From positions 1-45,775 of the forward strand of contig JBOHDE010000004.1 of NCBI GenBank assembly GCA_050699035.1: a stretch of DNA of 45,775 nt. Direction: 5' to 3'. Positions within the stretch are counted from its first letter, which is position 1, and the number at the start of each line of letters is the position of its first letter. Made by a program: the position numbers and the translations under genes. Under the pieces are notes generated by a model. It was not told where the DNA came from. It worked only from the letters and a program-made list of their open reading frames with translations, and made no database searches. The stretch comes from WHTB01 sp050699035. GTDB lineage: Bacteria; Actinomycetota; Actinomycetes; Propionibacteriales; Nocardioidaceae. Below are positions 7,653 through 15,471 of the stretch, in pieces.

Positions 7653-9035
7653 ATGAGTGAGCTGGAGCTGACGCTCGACGACGTCAGGCGCGGCATGGTC
7701 CCCGCACACATCTACAACGACCGCGAGATCTTCGAGCTCGAGAAGGAACGGCTGTTCGGGCGGAGCTGGCAGTTCGTGGCGCATGAGTCCGAGGTGCCGC
7801 AGTCCGGCGACTATGTCGTACGACGGGTGCTCGAGGACTCCTTCATCATCTCCCGCGACGACCAGGGCGAGGTGCGCGCCATGTTCAACATGTGCCTGCA
7901 CCGCGGCATGCAGGTGTGCCGCGCCGAGATGGGCAACGCGACGCACTTCAGGTGTCCGTACCACGGCTGGTCCTACCGCAACGACGGCCGACTCGTCGGG
8001 CTGCCGTTCCACCGGGAGGCCTACGGCGGCGAGGAGGGATTCAGTCGTAAGGGGCAGACGCTGCTGCCCGCGCCGTCCCTCGGTACCTACAACGGGCTGA
8101 TCTTCATCAGCCTGGACCCGGACGCCCCACCGCTGGAGGAGTTCCTCGGCGACTTCGCCTTCTACCTCGACTACTACACGAAGCAGAGCCCGAGCGGGAT
8201 CGAGCTGCGCGGCCCGCAACGCTGGCGGATCAAGGCGAACTGGAAGATCGGGGCCGAGAACTTCGCCGGCGACATGTACCACACACCGCAGACGCACACG
8301 AGCGTCGTCGAGATCGGGCTGTTCCGGGAGCCGAAGGCCGAGAAGCGCAAGGACGGCAGCACCTACTGGGCCGGGAAGGGCGGCGGCACGACGTACAAGC
8401 TCCCGGAGGGGACGCTCGAGGAGCGGCTGCGCTACGTCGGTTACCCCGACGCGATGATCGAGCGGATGCGGGCGACCTGGTCCGCCGACCAGCGCGCCGT
8501 GATCGGTGACAACGGCTTCATGATCTCGGCCGCGTCGCTGTTCCCGAACCTCAGCTTCGTGCACAACTGGCCGCGGGTCGAGGACTCGGACGACGTCCTG
8601 CCGTTCATCTCGATCCGCTCGTGGCAGCCGATCAGTGAGAACGAGACCGAGGTCGTCTCCTGGTTCGCGGTCGACTTGGAGGCGCCCGAGGACTTCAAGG
8701 CCAAGTCCTACAAGGCCTACCTGATGTGCTTCGGAAGCACCGGGATGTTCGAGCAGGACGACGTCGAGAACTGGGTGTCGCTGACGAACACGGCCGCCGG
8801 GTCGATGGCTCGCCGGCTACGGCTGAACAGTCGGATGGGGATGCTCGCCGACGGGTCGGCCGTGGTCGCACCGTTGTCGGGCGACGAGTTCGCCGGCCCG
8901 GGGGTCGCGCACGTTGGGTACGGCGAGTACAACCAGCGGCACCTGCTCGACGAGTGGGCCAATTACCTGGAACGCCCGGTGACGACGACGACCGGAGTGG
9001 AGTTCGGCGTCGGCCAGGTCGAGGTGGGGTCATGA
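7653..9035 (+). CDS. Rieske aromatic-ring-hydroxylating dioxygenase, alpha subunit (system 1)
   Basis: This 460-residue catalytic subunit should add O2 across an aromatic ring to give a cis-dihydrodiol. The Rieske [2Fe-2S] ligands are Cys81, His83, Cys101 and His104 (CLHRG ... CPYHGWSYRNDG). The mononuclear iron site is seen in GAENFAGDMYHTPQTH, with the bridging Asp and two His. Length and layout are normal for biphenyl/naphthalene/benzoate-type alpha subunits. GGGAGGAG precedes the ATG at 7653; longer starts upstream give an unlikely leader. The stop overlaps the beta subunit start (ATGA). No ferredoxin or reductase is encoded in this operon. The nearest are at 14044-15471. Confidence 0.95.
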   Translation: MSELELTLDDVRRGMVPAHIYNDREIFELEKERLFGRSWQFVAHESEVPQSGDYVVRRVLEDSFIISRDDQGEVRAMFNMCLHRGMQVCRAEMGNATHFRCPYHGWSYRNDGRLVGLPFHREAYGGEEGFSRKGQTLLPAPSLGTYNGLIFISLDPDAPPLEEFLGDFAFYLDYYTKQSPSGIELRGPQRWRIKANWKIGAENFAGDMYHTPQTHTSVVEIGLFREPKAEKRKDGSTYWAGKGGGTTYKLPEGTLEERLRYVGYPDAMIERMRATWSADQRAVIGDNGFMISAASLFPNLSFVHNWPRVEDSDDVLPFISIRSWQPISENETEVVSWFAVDLEAPEDFKAKSYKAYLMCFGSTGMFEQDDVENWVSLTNTAAGSMARRLRLNSRMGMLADGSAVVAPLSGDEFAGPGVAHVGYGEYNQRHLLDEWANYLERPVTTTTGVEFGVGQVEVGS

Positions 9036-9622
9036 CCTCGGCGTACATCCCGATCGACTCGCGGAGCTCTCCACTCGGCGGGGACGCGTCGGCGACCGAG
9101 CGAGTCGGCCGGACCCTTCCGTTCGCCGACGAGCGTCACCTCCTCGCCCACCAGTGGGTCGTCGACGAGGCGTACCTGCTCGACCAGCAGGACTACGAGT
9201 CCTGGCTCGACCTGCTCACTGAGGACATTCACTACTACATGCCGATCAAGGTCACCACGGCACTCGGTGCGGGCTTCGACACGGCACCCGGGATGGCGCA
9301 CTTCGACGAGAACAAGTACTCCCTGAGCCGACGAGTCGCGCGGTTCGCGACCGAGCACGCCTGGACCGAGGACCCGCCCTCGCGGCTGCGGCACTTCGTG
9401 ACGAACATCCGCACGTTCGCCACCGACGACGCCGACGAGCTGGTCGTCGACTCTGCAGTGCTCCTCTTCCGTAGCCGAGGAGATGTGCGCGAACACGCAC
9501 TGATCTCGGCCGGCCGGGAGGACCTGCTTCGACGTACCGACGACGGGTGGCTGCTCGCGCGCCGACACATCGCCATCGACGAGTCGGTGATCCGGATGCA
9601 GAACCTGGCGATCTTCCTATGA
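9032..9622 (+). CDS. Aromatic-ring-hydroxylating dioxygenase, beta subunit (system 1)
   Basis: This 196-residue protein of the SnoaL/NTF2-like fold pairs with the alpha subunit to form an alpha3beta3 enzyme. Family marks are HQWVVDEAYLLDQQDYESWLDLLTEDIHYYMPI near the N terminus, RHFVTNIRTF in the middle and the ending WLLARRHIAIDESVIRMQNLAIFL, which is highly typical of dioxygenase beta subunits. It overlaps the alpha gene by 4 bases and the following small gene by 4 bases, a sign of tight translational coupling. The beta subunit is structural and has no cofactor. Confidence 0.94.
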   Translation: MTSAYIPIDSRSSPLGGDASATERVGRTLPFADERHLLAHQWVVDEAYLLDQQDYESWLDLLTEDIHYYMPIKVTTALGAGFDTAPGMAHFDENKYSLSRRVARFATEHAWTEDPPSRLRHFVTNIRTFATDDADELVVDSAVLLFRSRGDVREHALISAGREDLLRRTDDGWLLARRHIAIDESVIRMQNLAIFL

Positions 9623-9933
9623 ACCTGCGTTGGGACGGCGAGGACGAGGACCGGGCGGCCGCCGCGGCTGCGGCCGACGAGCGAGACGCTCTGCGGTCCC
9701 TGACGGTCGGCGAGCCGATCGTGATCGGGAACGAGTTCTCCGAGATCCGGGTACGCCGGGTGGACACCAGGAACGGGTCCCGGCTGATGGTCGAGTCACC
9801 GAAGTCAGGTCAGTGGGTCACGCTCGACCCGCTCGAGCTCGAGGCGCTGACGTGGCAGAACCGGGCCACCTTCTCGGCGATGGTCGGACACCCCTTCGGT
9901 CCGTTGGTCGAGGACGAGGACGGTGACGAGTGA
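9619..9933 (+). CDS. Small conserved protein linked to Rieske dioxygenase (family unknown)
   Basis: This 104-residue acidic protein has no known domain that I can name with confidence. The first 30 residues are an Ala-rich, charged helix; then comes PIVIGNEFSEIRVRRVD (NEFS at 38-41), a beta-rich stretch and LDPLELEAL at 69-77, followed by WQNRATFSAM and GHPFGPL. It shares the NEFS block and the LDxxELExL block with the protein at 22091-22342, which sits in the same place behind the second Rieske beta gene. Its ATG overlaps the beta stop and its TGA overlaps the SDR GTG, so it is made together with the dioxygenase. Similar short proteins may be labelled 'dihydrodiol dehydrogenase' in databases, but there is no nucleotide-binding motif here. 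An assembly or regulatory partner is possible. Confidence 0.82.
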   Translation: MNLRWDGEDEDRAAAAAAADERDALRSLTVGEPIVIGNEFSEIRVRRVDTRNGSRLMVESPKSGQWVTLDPLELEALTWQNRATFSAMVGHPFGPLVEDEDGDE

Positions 9934-10715
9934 GCGACTGGCTGGCCGGAAAACGGGCGCTCGTCATGGGCGCCGGCTCGGGGATCGGCAGGGCGGTCGT
10001 AGACGCCTTCATCGCCGAGGGGGCCCGCGTCGCCGTACTCGAGCGGGATCGGGACAAGTGCCTCGCCCTCGCCGAGGCGCGTCCGGACGTGCCCGTCGTG
10101 GAGGGAGACGCGACCACGGAGGAAGCCAACGTGCGGGCCGTCGCCACGGCGACCGAAGCGTTCGGAGGGTTGGACACTCTGGTCAGCTGCGTCGGGGTCT
10201 TCGACTTCTACCGCGGGATCGGCGACATCGACGCCGCGGCCATCGACGGCGCGTTCGACGAGATGTTCTCGACCAACGTCAAGAGCCACCTGCACGCGGT
10301 CAAGGCGGCGCTCCCGGCCCTTCGCGACAGCCTGGGCTCGGTGGTCCTTACGGAGTCCACCTCGGCGTACTACCCGGGTCGAGGGGGCGTGCTCTACGTC
10401 GCCTCGAAGTTCGCCGTCCGGGGGCTGGTGACGGCGCTGGGACATGAGCTCGCTCCCGACGTGCGGGTCAACGGCGTTGCCCCAGGCGGGACGTTGAGCA
10501 CCGACCTGCGCGGGCTCGAGAGCCTCGGCCTCGGGGACCGCCGACTGGACGACTCCCCCGGCCGTGCGGAGGAACTCGCCGCTCGGAACCCGCTGCGCGT
10601 CGCGATGTCGGGCTCAGACCACTCGTGGAGCTATGTGTTCCTCGCCTCGGACCGGTCGCGCGGAGTGACCGGCGGGGTGGTTCATCCCGACGGCGGGATC
10701 GCCGTCAAGGGCTGA
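9930..10715 (+). CDS. SDR oxidoreductase, probable cis-dihydrodiol dehydrogenase
   Basis: This 261-residue classical SDR has the NAD-binding motif at Gly14-x3-Gly18-x-Gly20 (MGAGSGIG). An acidic residue after the second strand (VAVLERD, Glu38) favours NAD over NADP. The active-site set is Asn116, Ser143, Tyr156 and Lys160 (YVASK). The usual NNAG strand reads SCVGVFDFY, as in BphB-like dihydrodiol dehydrogenases. It should rearomatise the cis-diol from the Rieske enzyme to a catechol. It starts with GTG at 9930, overlapping the small gene's TGA. No second dihydrodiol dehydrogenase is seen with Rieske system 2, so this one may serve both. Confidence 0.88.
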   Translation: MSDWLAGKRALVMGAGSGIGRAVVDAFIAEGARVAVLERDRDKCLALAEARPDVPVVEGDATTEEANVRAVATATEAFGGLDTLVSCVGVFDFYRGIGDIDAAAIDGAFDEMFSTNVKSHLHAVKAALPALRDSLGSVVLTESTSAYYPGRGGVLYVASKFAVRGLVTALGHELAPDVRVNGVAPGGTLSTDLRGLESLGLGDRRLDDSPGRAEELAARNPLRVAMSGSDHSWSYVFLASDRSRGVTGGVVHPDGGIAVKG

Positions 10716-10753
10716 CCTGCCGCATCGTAGTGTCCTGACGACGGGAAGGAGAG

Positions 10754-11539
10754 GTGACAGTGGCTCGAGCCGCTAGGGGGGCCGCGGCCCCGCCGCAGTA
10801 CCCCATCGAATCGGTCGACAACGCGCTTCGGCTGCTGCTGCTCTTCGAGGAGGAGCAGCAGGTTCGGCTCACCGACGTGAGTCGCTACCTGGGGGTGGCG
10901 ACCTCGACCGCACACCGGCTGCTGGCGATCTTGCAGTATCGCGGGTTCGTCCGCCAGGACCCGGCGACGCGCAGCTACGAGCCTGGCCCTGCACTCAGCT
11001 CGATCGCGTTCTTGGCGATGCGACACCTCGACGTCCGGACCCGGGCCCGGCCGACCCTGGAGCGGCTGAACAAGGAGTTCGGCGAGACCGTCCATCTGTC
11101 CAGGCTCGAAGGCACTAGCGTCAACTTCCTGGACGCGATCGAGGGCGTCCGCGCGGTCCGGGTCGGCTCGCGGATCGGCCGGGCTCTGCCGGCGCACTGC
11201 ACCTCGAGCGGCAAGGCGATGCTGAGCCTGCTCGACGTCGACGACCTGAACCGGCTGTTCCCGGGCGAGGAGCTCGACGCGGTGACCGAGCACACGATCA
11301 CGTCCCGAAAGGCACTCCATCGTGAGTTGGTGCGAGTCCGCCGGCAGGGGTTCGCCCTGAGCCGTGAAGAGAGCGAGGACGGCGTGCGGTCGGTGTCGGC
11401 CCCGGTGCGTGGGGCGAGCGGCGTCCTGTACGCAGTCGCGGTCTCCGTGCCCGCGCATCGGATGAACACCGCGCTGCGTACCGAGGTCACGACCAGCGTC
11501 GTCAACGCGGCCGAGGAGCTCGGGGCTGCTCTCCTCTAG
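10754..11539 (+). CDS. IclR-family transcriptional regulator (first Rieske operon)
   Basis: This 261-residue regulator has an N-terminal winged helix (YPIESVDNALRLLLLFEEEQQVRLTDVSRYLGVATSTAHRLLAILQYRGFV) and a C-terminal effector domain with the usual LPAHCTSSGKAMLS and GFALSREESEDGVRSVSAPV motifs. IclR proteins commonly respond to aromatic acids. The GTG at 10754 follows AAGGAG closely; another GTG at 10760 has better spacing and is equally possible. It lies 38 bases behind the SDR gene, so it is probably the last gene of the operon and controls its own expression. Confidence 0.9.
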   Translation: MTVARAARGAAAPPQYPIESVDNALRLLLLFEEEQQVRLTDVSRYLGVATSTAHRLLAILQYRGFVRQDPATRSYEPGPALSSIAFLAMRHLDVRTRARPTLERLNKEFGETVHLSRLEGTSVNFLDAIEGVRAVRVGSRIGRALPAHCTSSGKAMLSLLDVDDLNRLFPGEELDAVTEHTITSRKALHRELVRVRRQGFALSREESEDGVRSVSAPVRGASGVLYAVAVSVPAHRMNTALRTEVTTSVVNAAEELGAALL

Positions 11540-11630
11540 GGAGATGCACCCTAGGTCGGACCCATCACGGCAGCCGAGTCGATGCCGCCGTGATCACACT
11601 GGCGCCTCGCCACCGCCCCCACTGACGTGC

Positions 11631-11710
11631 AATTTTGCCCAATTGGGCAAAGTTCCACCTCGATCCGGCCCGGACCGGGTCGAAGATTGCCCAATTGGGC
11701 AATCTTCGAC
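11631..11710. repeat. Two long palindromes built on TTGCCCAATTGGGCAA
   Basis: The 333-base gap 11540-11872 lies between convergent genes and holds no convincing gene. It contains two palindromes with the same 16-base core. The first spans 11631-11654 (24 bases, one mismatched pair). The second spans 11679-11710 and is a perfect 32-base palindrome with arms GTCGAAGATTGCCCAA and its complement. The centres are 52 bases apart. There is no T-run on either side, so a classical terminator is not clear, but a bidirectional terminator or a mobile intergenic palindrome would fit the convergent position. Confidence 0.8.
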
Positions 11711-11872
11711 GTCGACCCGAGCGCATCACGGTGGCCGGTCCGGCCGACACCGCCGTGGCGGAAGAACCGGGGAAACATTGGTACGCCAGCGGGCCCGAAA
11801 TCCTCCCCAACGGCCCGAGGCGAGTCGCCACGTTCGGAGCCCGCCGCTTGGCGCCTTAGACCCGTGGGATGT

Positions 11873-12574
11873 CTAGGCCGGGGCGTCGGCACGCCGCAGG
11901 AGGTAGGCGTACCCGGCGGTGAAGAACCCCGGCGTCGTGATCGTCTCCCGCTTCTCACGTACCTCGTCCTCCGAGGACCACTCGGCGGGTCCGTTAGCCG
12001 CGATCGCGCGCAGCTGTGTGTCGCAGGCCCTGGCCAGCAGCACTGCCTTCATCACCGCGACGGCGGGCGTGTCCCCGACCGTGACCAGACCATGGTTGGG
12101 GATCAGCAGGCCGGCGGCGTCGCCGAGGCAGGCGGCCAGCGCCTTCCCCTGGTCTTCGGTGGTGATGAGGTTCCCGGTGTCGTTGAACCGGGGAACGTCG
12201 GGGTCCAGGAACGAGATCGCGTCATGCGAGATCGCCCGGAGCGGTACGCCGAGTGAGGCGAAGGCCACCGCCGCCTGCGCATGGGTGTGGACCACGGCAT
12301 TCACGTCGGGACGGGCCGCCATCAGCTCGGTGTGGATCGGGTACTCGAGATGCCGCTCGCCGCGTCCGTCGAGGACCTCCCCTCGCGACGAGACCAGCAC
12401 GACCCGGTCCTCGGTGATCTCCTCGAACGCGTAGCCCGCGGCCTTCATCCAGACCCCGCGCCCGTCCGGGTCGCGAACCGACGCGTGGCCCCACACCATG
12501 TCGGCGTGTCCTGCGACGCCCAGTGCCCGGTTTGCTTCAGCGGCTGCTGCCGGCGGTGTGCTTCGCCCAGTCAT
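11873..12574 (-). CDS. Class II aldolase/adducin-family protein
   Basis: This 233-residue protein of the fuculose-aldolase fold should bind a divalent metal. The visible metal ligands are HTHAQ (two His) and a later His in PNHG. The N-terminal WGHASVRDP segment and the EYPIHTEL helix with its Glu are standard. Members cleave sugar phosphates or, in aromatic pathways, act on 4-hydroxy-2-oxo or carboxy-hydroxy acids, some as decarboxylases. The gene is on the minus strand after the end of the long Rieske-2 run but has its own gap of 274 bases, with the operator-like repeat at 12596-12608. A role in a lower pathway is inferred from location only. Confidence 0.85.
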   Translation of the reverse strand: MTGRSTPPAAAAEANRALGVAGHADMVWGHASVRDPDGRGVWMKAAGYAFEEITEDRVVLVSSRGEVLDGRGERHLEYPIHTELMAARPDVNAVVHTHAQAAVAFASLGVPLRAISHDAISFLDPDVPRFNDTGNLITTEDQGKALAACLGDAAGLLIPNHGLVTVGDTPAVAVMKAVLLARACDTQLRAIAANGPAEWSSEDEVREKRETITTPGFFTAGYAYLLRRADAPA

Positions 12575-12595
12575 CTACCTGTCCCATCCGTAACC

Positions 12596-12608
12596 TCTGT
12601 AATACAGA
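12596..12608. promoter_or_regulatory. Palindrome TCTGTA-A-TACAGA, candidate operator
   Basis: A perfect 6-1-6 palindrome 21 bases upstream of the class II aldolase start. The shape is like operators of GntR/FadR regulators, but no GntR gene is in the window. It sits where a repressor would block the aldolase promoter. Confidence 0.45.
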
Positions 12609-12663
12609 AACACTATCTGATCACAAGAAAGTCACGGGGACCGGCCTCGGCGGGAGAACCCCG

Positions 12664-12682
12664 CTCGCGCCGAGGTTGCGCG
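12664..12682. repeat. Short copy of a dispersed intergenic repeat
   Basis: The 19 bases CTCGCGCCGAGGTTGCGCG here are identical to the first 19 bases of the repeats at 25100 and 25591. Only this core is kept; the following sequence differs. Confidence 0.7.
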
Positions 12683-12707
12683 AATGTTCGCCGGCTCCGG
12701 CCCTCCC

Positions 12708-12731
12708 GAACGGCACGGGCCCGTGCCGTTC
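12708..12731 (-). terminator. Perfect 24-base palindrome, possible terminator of the Rieske-2 operon
   Basis: Arms GAACGGCACGGG and CCCGTGCCGTTC meet without a loop at 12719/12720. It lies about 120 bases past the end of the MFS gene that closes the long minus-strand run. There is no T-run, which is common for actinobacterial hairpins but leaves the function open; an operator is an alternative. Confidence 0.4.
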
Positions 12732-12848
12732 CCGGTCACCCCCACCCATGCAGACGTGGGGATGGTCGTGTACGGATGGGGGTCAGTCACCACAGGTCCG
12801 GGCACGGGCGGTACGAAGATCAGGTGGGGCGGCGGACCCGGAACCGAG

Positions 12849-14081
12849 TCACTTCTTCCGCGACGGGGGCGCCGGAAGCAGGAGTACGACGACGAGCGCG
12901 ACGGCGAAGCTGAGCGCGGTCCACAGCCAGCCGTACGCATAGTCGCCGGCCCGGTCCACGATCAGACCGAACACGGCGGGTCCGGTCGCCAGACCGGCGA
13001 AGAAGGCGCCTTGGACCCGACCTGACGCCTTGCCCAACATGCGAGGGGCCGTACTGCCGCGGACCAGGCCGAGCATCACGACGCCGTTCCAGGCGGCAGC
13101 ACTGACTCCGATCAGCCCGGCTGCCACCCACACCAGGGACGGACTCCAGTGCGCCGACCCGACGATGGTCGCGGTACCTGCGGTCGCGATCAGCGCGATC
13201 ACGACCAGGACGCTGCGTTGGTCGGTGAACCGTCCGGTGCCCCGTTCGACGAGGACGTTCCAGCCGATCCGGGCCATCACCGCCGCGATCCCGACCACGG
13301 CGACGACGCCCCCGGCCACCTGCTCGGTGAAGGCGAGTCGCTCGTGCGCGAACAGGGTCAGGTAGACCCCGACGTTGGCGGTGCCGATGCCCATGCAGAA
13401 GGCGTACGCAGCCAGCAAACCGACACCCGGCATGGGTCCGGCGGCGAGCGGCTCGTTCGCTGCCGGTACGGGCGCGGTACGGACCGGCCGCCAGCGGAGG
13501 AGGGACAGGAACACGACCAGCCCGAGGACGGCCGCGACGGCGAACGCTGCGCGCCATCCGTACCACCGGGCGACGAGCGGCAACAGACTCCCGGCGACCA
13601 CCGCGGCGAGCTGGACGCCCGACTGCTTGATCCCGACCAGCACTCCGTGCGGCGGTGGCAGCTGCGCGATGGCCAGGTTCGTCGCCGGGTTCCCCGCTGC
13701 CACGGCAAGCCCGGCGAGGAGGAGTCCGGCGACCAGAACGCCCTGGCCCGCAGACACGGAGACGGCGACGTTCCCACCGATCGCCAGCAGGACGACCAGC
13801 TTCAGCCCGGCCGGGCCACCGATCCGTCCCGTCAGTCGCCCGAACGCCGGCGACGCCAGCGCCGCGGTCACGTAGTAACAGCTCAGCAGCACGCCGAGTC
13901 TGGCCCTGCTGAGGTGGAGGTCCACCAGGATCAGCGGAGCGAGCGCGCCGACTGCGAACTGCACCAGAGATGCCGACATCATCGTGCTGGCGAGTCGCGC
14001 GCTGTCGCCGGCCCGGGTGCGTCGGAGGCGGACGCCGGCGCTCCTAGGCGGCGATGCCGACAAGGTCCGCCGCGGTCGCAC
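12849..14081 (-). CDS. MFS transporter (last gene of the Rieske-2 operon)
   Basis: This protein of up to 410 residues has about 12 hydrophobic segments. It includes the loop motif GRLTGRIGG between helices 2 and 3 and a long Arg-rich cytoplasmic link near SLLRWRPVRTAPVP. It resembles the YbfB/CynX-like drug and metabolite carriers. The GTG at 14081 has a clear GAGGAGG upstream, but this overlaps the reductase gene by 38 bases; an ATG at 13982 is a shorter choice and would remove a basic N-terminal tail. Context suggests uptake of an aromatic acid or export of a product. The substrate is unknown. Confidence 0.82.
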   Translation of the reverse strand: MRPRRTLSASPPRSAGVRLRRTRAGDSARLASTMMSASLVQFAVGALAPLILVDLHLSRARLGVLLSCYYVTAALASPAFGRLTGRIGGPAGLKLVVLLAIGGNVAVSVSAGQGVLVAGLLLAGLAVAAGNPATNLAIAQLPPPHGVLVGIKQSGVQLAAVVAGSLLPLVARWYGWRAAFAVAAVLGLVVFLSLLRWRPVRTAPVPAANEPLAAGPMPGVGLLAAYAFCMGIGTANVGVYLTLFAHERLAFTEQVAGGVVAVVGIAAVMARIGWNVLVERGTGRFTDQRSVLVVIALIATAGTATIVGSAHWSPSLVWVAAGLIGVSAAAWNGVVMLGLVRGSTAPRMLGKASGRVQGAFFAGLATGPAVFGLIVDRAGDYAYGWLWTALSFAVALVVVLLLPAPPSRKK

Positions 14082-15243
14082 GCGCCGCCTCCTCGTTCGT
14101 CATGGCGGCCACCAGCGGCCTGAGCCGCGCGAGGACCGCGGGCGCGTTGAACGTCACGGCCGCCACCAGGCGCGACGACCGGAAGTACATGCCGAGCAGC
14201 CGTCCCGGTCTACCGGGGAGCTCCAGCAGATCGGCGGTGTCCGCGAGATCAGGACGGCCCACCAGCTGCAGCTTGGTGCGGTACTGGTCGGACCAGAAGT
14301 ACGGCACCTCATGGTTGCTCCGCGGCGGCGGGACGCCCAGCAGGGTGTGGGCGAGGACGTGGGCCTGCTCGACGGCGTTCGTCCAGTGCTCGACTCGATG
14401 ACGCGCGCCGAATGTCGGGTTCTGCCAGGAGGCGACATCCCCGACGGCGAACAGGTTCCGGTGACCCTCGACGCGACCGGTGGCGTCACACGCAACGCCG
14501 CCGGCTCCGGCCAGACCGACTCCGCTCAGCCAGTGCTGGTTGGTCGTCGTACCTACTCCGACCAGCACACAGTCGGCTTCGAGGGCAGTGCCGTCCGCCA
14601 GCCGCAGCGTCGCACCGGAAGCCGAGGACGCGAAGCTCGAGACTCGCGCGTCGGTCACGATGCGCACCCCGTGGTCCTCGTGCAGCCGCCGGCAGCGCGC
14701 ACCGACCTGGTTGCCCAGAGCGCGCGCGAACGGAGCCGCGAGGGCCTCGACCATCGTCACCTCGAGCCCCTGCTGTCGCGCAACCGCGGCAACCTCGGCG
14801 CCGATGAACCCCGCGCCGACGACGAGCAGCGAGCGCGCGCGGCCGAGGTGGTCCCGCAGCCGGATCGCGTCGTCGAGCGTGCGCAGAACATGGACGTTGT
14901 CGCTGCTCGGCTGGTTCGCCAGTCTTCGCGCGGCGACACCGGTCGCGACCACGAGATCTGAGTACGGCACGGCGTCGACGTGGTCGAGCACGACACGCTC
15001 GTCGTCGACCGAGGTCGCGGTCCGGCCCAGGAGGAGCTGGACGTCGAGCCGGTCGAGGTCGGCCTGTCCACGCAGGGTCACGTCCGCTGCCGTTCGGGCA
15101 CCTGTCAGCAGCTGCTTCGACAACGGCGGTCGATCGTACGGAAGGTGAGTCTCCTTGCCCACCAGCGTGATCGCACCCTCGTACCCCGCGGCGCGTAGCT
15201 CTTCGGCCGTCCGCAGCCCGGCCAAGGACGCGCCGACGATCAC
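14044..15243 (-). CDS. FAD-dependent ferredoxin reductase (BphA4/glutathione-reductase type)
   Basis: This 399-residue flavoprotein should pass electrons from NADH to the ferredoxin encoded just before it. An N-terminal FAD motif GASLAGLRTAEEL is followed by PYDRPPLSK, an NAD motif LLVVGAGFIGAEVAAVARQQG and an FAVGDVASW FAD-ribityl motif near residue 290. This is the typical reductase layout for class IV-like Rieske systems and for bacterial P450s. The only usable start is GTG at 15243. It makes the first beta strand very short, while the 11 codons before it, in the same frame as the ferredoxin, would extend the fold as RRIVIVG. See the finding on this junction. Confidence 0.9.
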   Translation of the reverse strand: MIVGASLAGLRTAEELRAAGYEGAITLVGKETHLPYDRPPLSKQLLTGARTAADVTLRGQADLDRLDVQLLLGRTATSVDDERVVLDHVDAVPYSDLVVATGVAARRLANQPSSDNVHVLRTLDDAIRLRDHLGRARSLLVVGAGFIGAEVAAVARQQGLEVTMVEALAAPFARALGNQVGARCRRLHEDHGVRIVTDARVSSFASSASGATLRLADGTALEADCVLVGVGTTTNQHWLSGVGLAGAGGVACDATGRVEGHRNLFAVGDVASWQNPTFGARHRVEHWTNAVEQAHVLAHTLLGVPPPRSNHEVPYFWSDQYRTKLQLVGRPDLADTADLLELPGRPGRLLGMYFRSSRLVAAVTFNAPAVLARLRPLVAAMTNEEAARATAADLVGIAA

Positions 15244-15276
15244 TATTCGACGCGAGGCCTCGTGTGCCGCGACGAC

Positions 15277-15471
15277 TCAGCCCTCCACGATCGTGAGGGC
15301 GAGCACGGGACAGCTGCGCACCGCTTCCTCGACGGTGGATCGTTGTTCCTCGGCGGGCTGCTCGTCGAGGACCACGACGACGCCCTCGTCGTCGATCGAG
15401 AACACGTCCGGAGCGGCCATCACGCAGTTCGCGTAGCCCTCACAGGCGTCGAGCCCAGCCTGCACCTTCAT
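15277..15471 (-). CDS. Ferredoxin, three-cysteine [3Fe-4S] type
   Basis: This 64-residue protein has cluster ligands Cys10, Cys16 and Cys54 (CEGYANC and SCP), with Gly-Tyr where a fourth Cys would be, so a [3Fe-4S] cluster is expected. The sequence NCVMAAPDVFSIDDEG is the standard opening of actinobacterial ferredoxins that serve P450s and some Rieske dioxygenases. Its ATG overlaps the alcohol dehydrogenase stop. With the next gene it forms the only electron-transfer pair in the window, so it may serve both Rieske systems, and possibly also the P450 at 33195-34388, which has no ferredoxin nearby. Confidence 0.92.
   Translation of the reverse strand: MKVQAGLDACEGYANCVMAAPDVFSIDDEGVVVVLDEQPAEEQRSTVEEAVRSCPVLALTIVEG

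Noticed and set aside
11551..11958. Small minus-strand gene across the twin palindromes
   Set aside because: The reading is Arg/Gly-rich, crosses both palindromes and overlaps the 3' end of the aldolase gene. No ribosome site or domain supports it.
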